Shown here piece after piece: positions 62,885-64,000 of a stretch of 64,000 bases of DNA. The stretch comes from Lachnospiraceae bacterium UBA7143 (GTDB lineage Bacteria; Bacillota; Clostridia; Lachnospirales; Lachnospiraceae): positions 1 through 64,000 of the forward strand of contig DKWV01000053.1 of NCBI GenBank assembly GCA_002491905.1. The letters are read 5' to 3'. The stretch's first letter is position 1; each line of letters starts with the position of its first letter. Position numbers and translations under genes: made by a program. The notes beneath the pieces are model-generated. The model was not told where the DNA came from. It saw only the letters and a program-made list of their open reading frames with translations, and did no database searches.

Positions 62885-64000
62885 TTATACCGTCACCAGC
62901 TCATACTGATCCGTCCCCAGCCCAATCTTCACCGCATGGGCGATACAGGACTTCCACTCCGTATCCGGGTGGGTCATAAAGAAGTGGTCATGCCCCGCCT
63001 CGTTGCCAAGCTTATGCAGGTTCTCACCCAGCACACTCTCCTCCACCGGAGCCATCTTATTGCACAGGTCTGCACATGCCTGATCCAACGCCACCGGGTC
63101 AAAGGATGCCAGCATACCCACATTGGGAATGATTGGAATATCGTTCTCCGCGTGGCAGTCGCAGTTGGGCGACACATCACAGATCAGAGATACATGGAAA
63201 CAGGGTTTATCCTTGCAGACTGCCCATGCGTACTCCGCCATCTTATAATTTAACATGGCGATGGAATCCTCGAAGCTGGCCGCGATGGCATCCCTCGGGC
63301 ACACTGCCAGACAGCGGCCACAGCCCACACACTTGTCATGGTCGATATGTGCCTTGCCGCTCTCGATAATGGGTGCGCCGTGGGCACAGATCCGGTCACA
63401 GGCGCCGCAGCCCACACAGAGCGCCGGATCCACCTCCGGCTTCCCGTCGCAGTGCTGTTCCATCTTGCCAGCCCGGGAGCCGCAGCCCATACCGATATTC
63501 TTGAGCGCGCCGCCAAAGCCCGCCATCTCATGTCCCTTAAAATGAGTCAGGGAAATAAACACATCCGCGTCCATGATGGCGTGGCCGATCTTGGCCTCCT
63601 TCACGTACTCCCCGTCTATGGGAACCAGCGTCTCATCCGTCCCCTTCAAGCCGTCACCGATGATGACATGGCATCCCGTCTGATAAGGAGAAAAGCCGTT
63701 TACATAGGCTGTCTCCAGATGATCCAGCGCATTCTTTCTGCTGCCCACATAGAGGGTGTTGCAGTCTGTCAGAAAGGGCTTGCCGCCCAGCTCCTTCACA
63801 TAGTCCGCCACCACCCTTGCATAGTTCGGACGCAGAAACGCCAAATTCCCGTACTCCCCGAAATGAATCTTGATGGCAGTATACTTATCCGTAAAATCAA
63901 TGTTCTCAAATCCTGCCGTCTTCATCAGCCTGTGAAGCTTCTGCAGTAAGTTCTCGTGCTCCGTGGCCTTAAAGGATGTAAAATATACTTTTGCCTGCTC
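62885..64000 (-). CDS. DUF362 protein with two 4Fe-4S clusters, partial
   Basis: The visible 371 residues are open to the right edge, so the N-terminus lies beyond the window. The DUF362 domain (AKVYFTSF, AIKIHFGEYGNLAFLRP, PFLTDCNTLYVG, FISLTHFKGHEMAGFGG) is followed by a ferredoxin insert. The insert has two CxxCxxCxxxC motifs (CVGCGACDRICAHGAP and CVGCGRCLAVCPRDA), then returns to the DUF362 fold. Members are iron-sulfur proteins of uncertain role in anaerobes. Confidence 0.88.
   Translation of the reverse strand, partial: EQAKVYFTSFKATEHENLLQKLHRLMKTAGFENIDFTDKYTAIKIHFGEYGNLAFLRPNYARVVADYVKELGGKPFLTDCNTLYVGSRKNALDHLETAYVNGFSPYQTGCHVIIGDGLKGTDETLVPIDGEYVKEAKIGHAIMDADVFISLTHFKGHEMAGFGGALKNIGMGCGSRAGKMEQHCDGKPEVDPALCVGCGACDRICAHGAPIIESGKAHIDHDKCVGCGRCLAVCPRDAIAASFEDSIAMLNYKMAEYAWAVCKDKPCFHVSLICDVSPNCDCHAENDIPIIPNVGMLASFDPVALDQACADLCNKMAPVEESVLGENLHKLGNEAGHDHFFMTHPDTEWKSCIAHAVKIGLGTDQYELVTV

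Overview
The window looks like chromosomal DNA from a gut-type Clostridia bacterium, most likely Lachnospiraceae. The evidence is strong AGGAGG-type ribosome binding sites, mid-GC coding DNA, and a gene set typical of that family: DegV, DUF1848, DUF2000, LytTR-DUF3021, Lsa-type ABC-F, rubredoxin-fused glutamate synthase-like protein, two GH94 phosphorylases and a very large secreted GH53 galactanase. This assignment is an inference from gene content. No rRNA, tRNA, CRISPR array or insertion sequence was seen.

Layout. 1-9.6 kb: an accessory-looking stretch with an MBL-fold fragment, an XRE-cupin regulator, a PPOX protein, DUF2000, EamA exporter plus AraC regulator, an AT-rich Lnt-like acyltransferase with a nonsense-interrupted membrane protein, DegV, a MATE exporter and an AT-rich NERD protein. 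9.7-16.4 kb: a minus-strand run in the order cutC, YbaK-type deacylase, GH36 alpha-galactosidase, FapA/DUF342 protein and GGDEF cyclase. 16.4-24.6 kb: PPOX protein, chemoreceptor, a MalY-type lyase with a MetB-type enzyme, a lipoprotein, GNAT and AlkD. 24.7-32.8 kb: a 5'-truncated sugar ABC permease diverging from two tandem GH94 phosphorylases, then an AraC regulator and DUF1848. 33.0-40.7 kb: a 2,554-residue secreted GH53 protein behind a strong promoter overlapped by LacI-type operators. 41.0-43.4 kb: Na/phosphate cotransporter and flavodoxin-fold reductase.

43.4-45.2 kb is a small defence-like island: a ToxN/AbiQ-family type III toxin with its own promoter and a structured, not clearly repetitive leader RNA, a broken NTF2-like fragment, and an FRG-domain protein. 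45.3-49.8 kb is a complete sugar ABC importer operon (ATPase, two permeases, binding protein); the binding protein has both a lipobox and a C-terminal membrane helix. 49.9-56.3 kb holds a lipoprotein, class II aldolase, LytTR-DUF3021 pair, aminopeptidase P, MATE exporter and cupin. 56.4-58.2 kb is an Lsa-type ABC-F antibiotic-resistance gene preceded by a long leader that folds into a nested terminator hairpin with a three-codon leader ORF. 59.1-61.0 kb is an AT-rich ATPase plus TOPRIM-like nuclease pair resembling OLD/AbiL-type phage-defence modules. 61.3-64.0 kb has the rubredoxin-glutamate synthase protein and a partial DUF362 ferredoxin-like protein.

Theme: plant beta-glycan use (GH53, GH94 pair, GH36, sugar ABC importer) interleaved with AT-rich cassettes (Lnt-like, NERD, ToxN, ATPase-TOPRIM) that look horizontally acquired. 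The best candidates for something not well described are the type III toxin leader RNA, the ATPase-TOPRIM pair, the ABC-F attenuator and the doubly anchored sugar-binding protein.
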